From NCBI GenBank assembly GCA_934215545.1, contig CAKQAD010000005.1, positions 12,668 to 76,667 of the forward strand: a stretch of DNA of 64,000 nucleotides. Direction: 5' to 3'. A model generated the notes under the pieces. That model saw nothing but the letters and a program-made list of their open reading frames with translations, did not search any database and was not told the origin of the DNA. Source of the DNA: an uncultured Prevotella sp. (GTDB taxonomy: Bacteria; Bacteroidota; Bacteroidia; Bacteroidales; Bacteroidaceae). Positions 63,645 to 64,000 of this stretch are shown here, one piece after another (the first letter of the stretch is position 1; each line of letters starts with the position of its first letter). Both the position numbers and the translations under genes were made by a program.

Positions 63645-64000
63645 TATTAATAATATGTTATATGTTTTGTAATATTATGTTTGTTCATCATTAAGCATTG
63701 TATGCTATATGCAAAGTTAGTTATTTTATGGCTATCTGATGGATGGTGTGCCAGTCTTTTAATTAATTTTATGGTTATGTGCAGTTTGTTGTTGTGTGGC
63801 GGTTGTTGATGCTTGTGTGTGGTGCGTTTAGAGGTAATGCATATTGGGCGTTTCCGTATCTATAAGATATGCCCATAACACTATCGAAATTACCATTAAA
63901 GCCACAACCATCAATACATAAAACCAATGGTTCGTTAAAATTTGAGATAACGGCTAAGCGGCTTTACGCTGCCAGCCAAAGAGTTCTTTGATAGTATGAC
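63645..64000. other. Right-edge intergenic stretch
   Basis: Holds the GH84 -7 box (63712-63719, minus). No confident gene. Two short overlapping open stretches appear at the edge: plus strand 63869-63991 (about 40 codons, M-P-I-T-L-S start) and minus strand ~63953-63831 (about 40 codons) encoding a hydrophobic helix VLMVVALMVISIVLWAYLI. Either could be chance or the end of something outside the window. Confidence 0.4.

Overview
The window is chromosomal DNA from a member of the Bacteroidales, most likely the Prevotellaceae. The evidence is consistent along its length. Promoters have the Bacteroidetes form (TTTG, about 19-20 bp, then TAnnTTTG). Start codons lack Shine-Dalgarno sequences. There is a fused murF-alr gene, a fimbrillin (Mfa-like) locus, a CHU_C type sorting domain of the type 9 secretion system, a bacterial serine palmitoyltransferase, a GH84 glucosaminidase and an S-type (serine) sulfatase. 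Nearly everything looks like core genome; I see no phage, insertion sequence, CRISPR array or rRNA.

Layout. 1-8 kb: end of a MATE exporter, a cytidylate-kinase-like protein, a secreted sulfatase, groES-groEL behind a sigma-54-like element, then an NlpE-like lipoprotein, a nitroreductase and a ThrE-type exporter on the minus strand. 8-13 kb: sppA, lpxK, punA, thiL, with an array of 7-bp repeats filling the sppA-lpxK gap. 13-19 kb (minus): a four-gene pilus locus (DUF3575, DUF5119, fimbrillin, large Mfa-like protein) behind a strong promoter. 19.4-25 kb: a probable small RNA, murF-alr, a YeiH transporter and an amidophosphoribosyltransferase paralogue lacking the catalytic N-terminal cysteine. 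25-31.6 kb: etfB, etfA, acyl-CoA dehydrogenase, lepA and a Crp-like regulator. 31.7-39 kb (minus): two tandem acyl-CoA synthetases, a LolE-like permease, an aminotransferase, a Skp-like lipoprotein and a 64-residue membrane protein. 39-44.8 kb: pepD, tRNA-Val(CAC), tRNA-Pro(UGG), serine palmitoyltransferase divergent from a lipid kinase, and trmN6. 45-51.6 kb: lon-tgt-lptG with overlapping ends, and a DEAD-box helicase. 51.7-64 kb: an ABC ATPase / beta-barrel / LysM-receptor operon, a CHU_C protein, uvrA with a non-AUG start, a POT peptide transporter, a YbjN-like protein and a GH84 glucosaminidase.

How the genes work together. Most units are housekeeping (envelope synthesis, chaperones and proteolysis, tRNA modification, DNA repair) joined to host- or mucus-facing functions (sulfatase, GH84, pili). 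The observation I rate highest is a shared palindrome, TTGCACAAA - 8 or 9 nt - TTTGTGCAA. It lies upstream of the etfBA/acyl-CoA dehydrogenase operon and directly over the transcription start region of the acyl-CoA synthetase pair, which suggests an unnamed acyl-CoA regulon. Other notable signals are a self-contained small RNA at 19.47-19.58 kb, a dispersed family of heptamer-repeat arrays that fill whole stop-to-start gaps, the sigma-54-like groESL promoter, the cysteine-less PurF paralogue, a Tgt enzyme that has lost two of its zinc cysteines, and a lipid kinase paired with sphingolipid synthesis.
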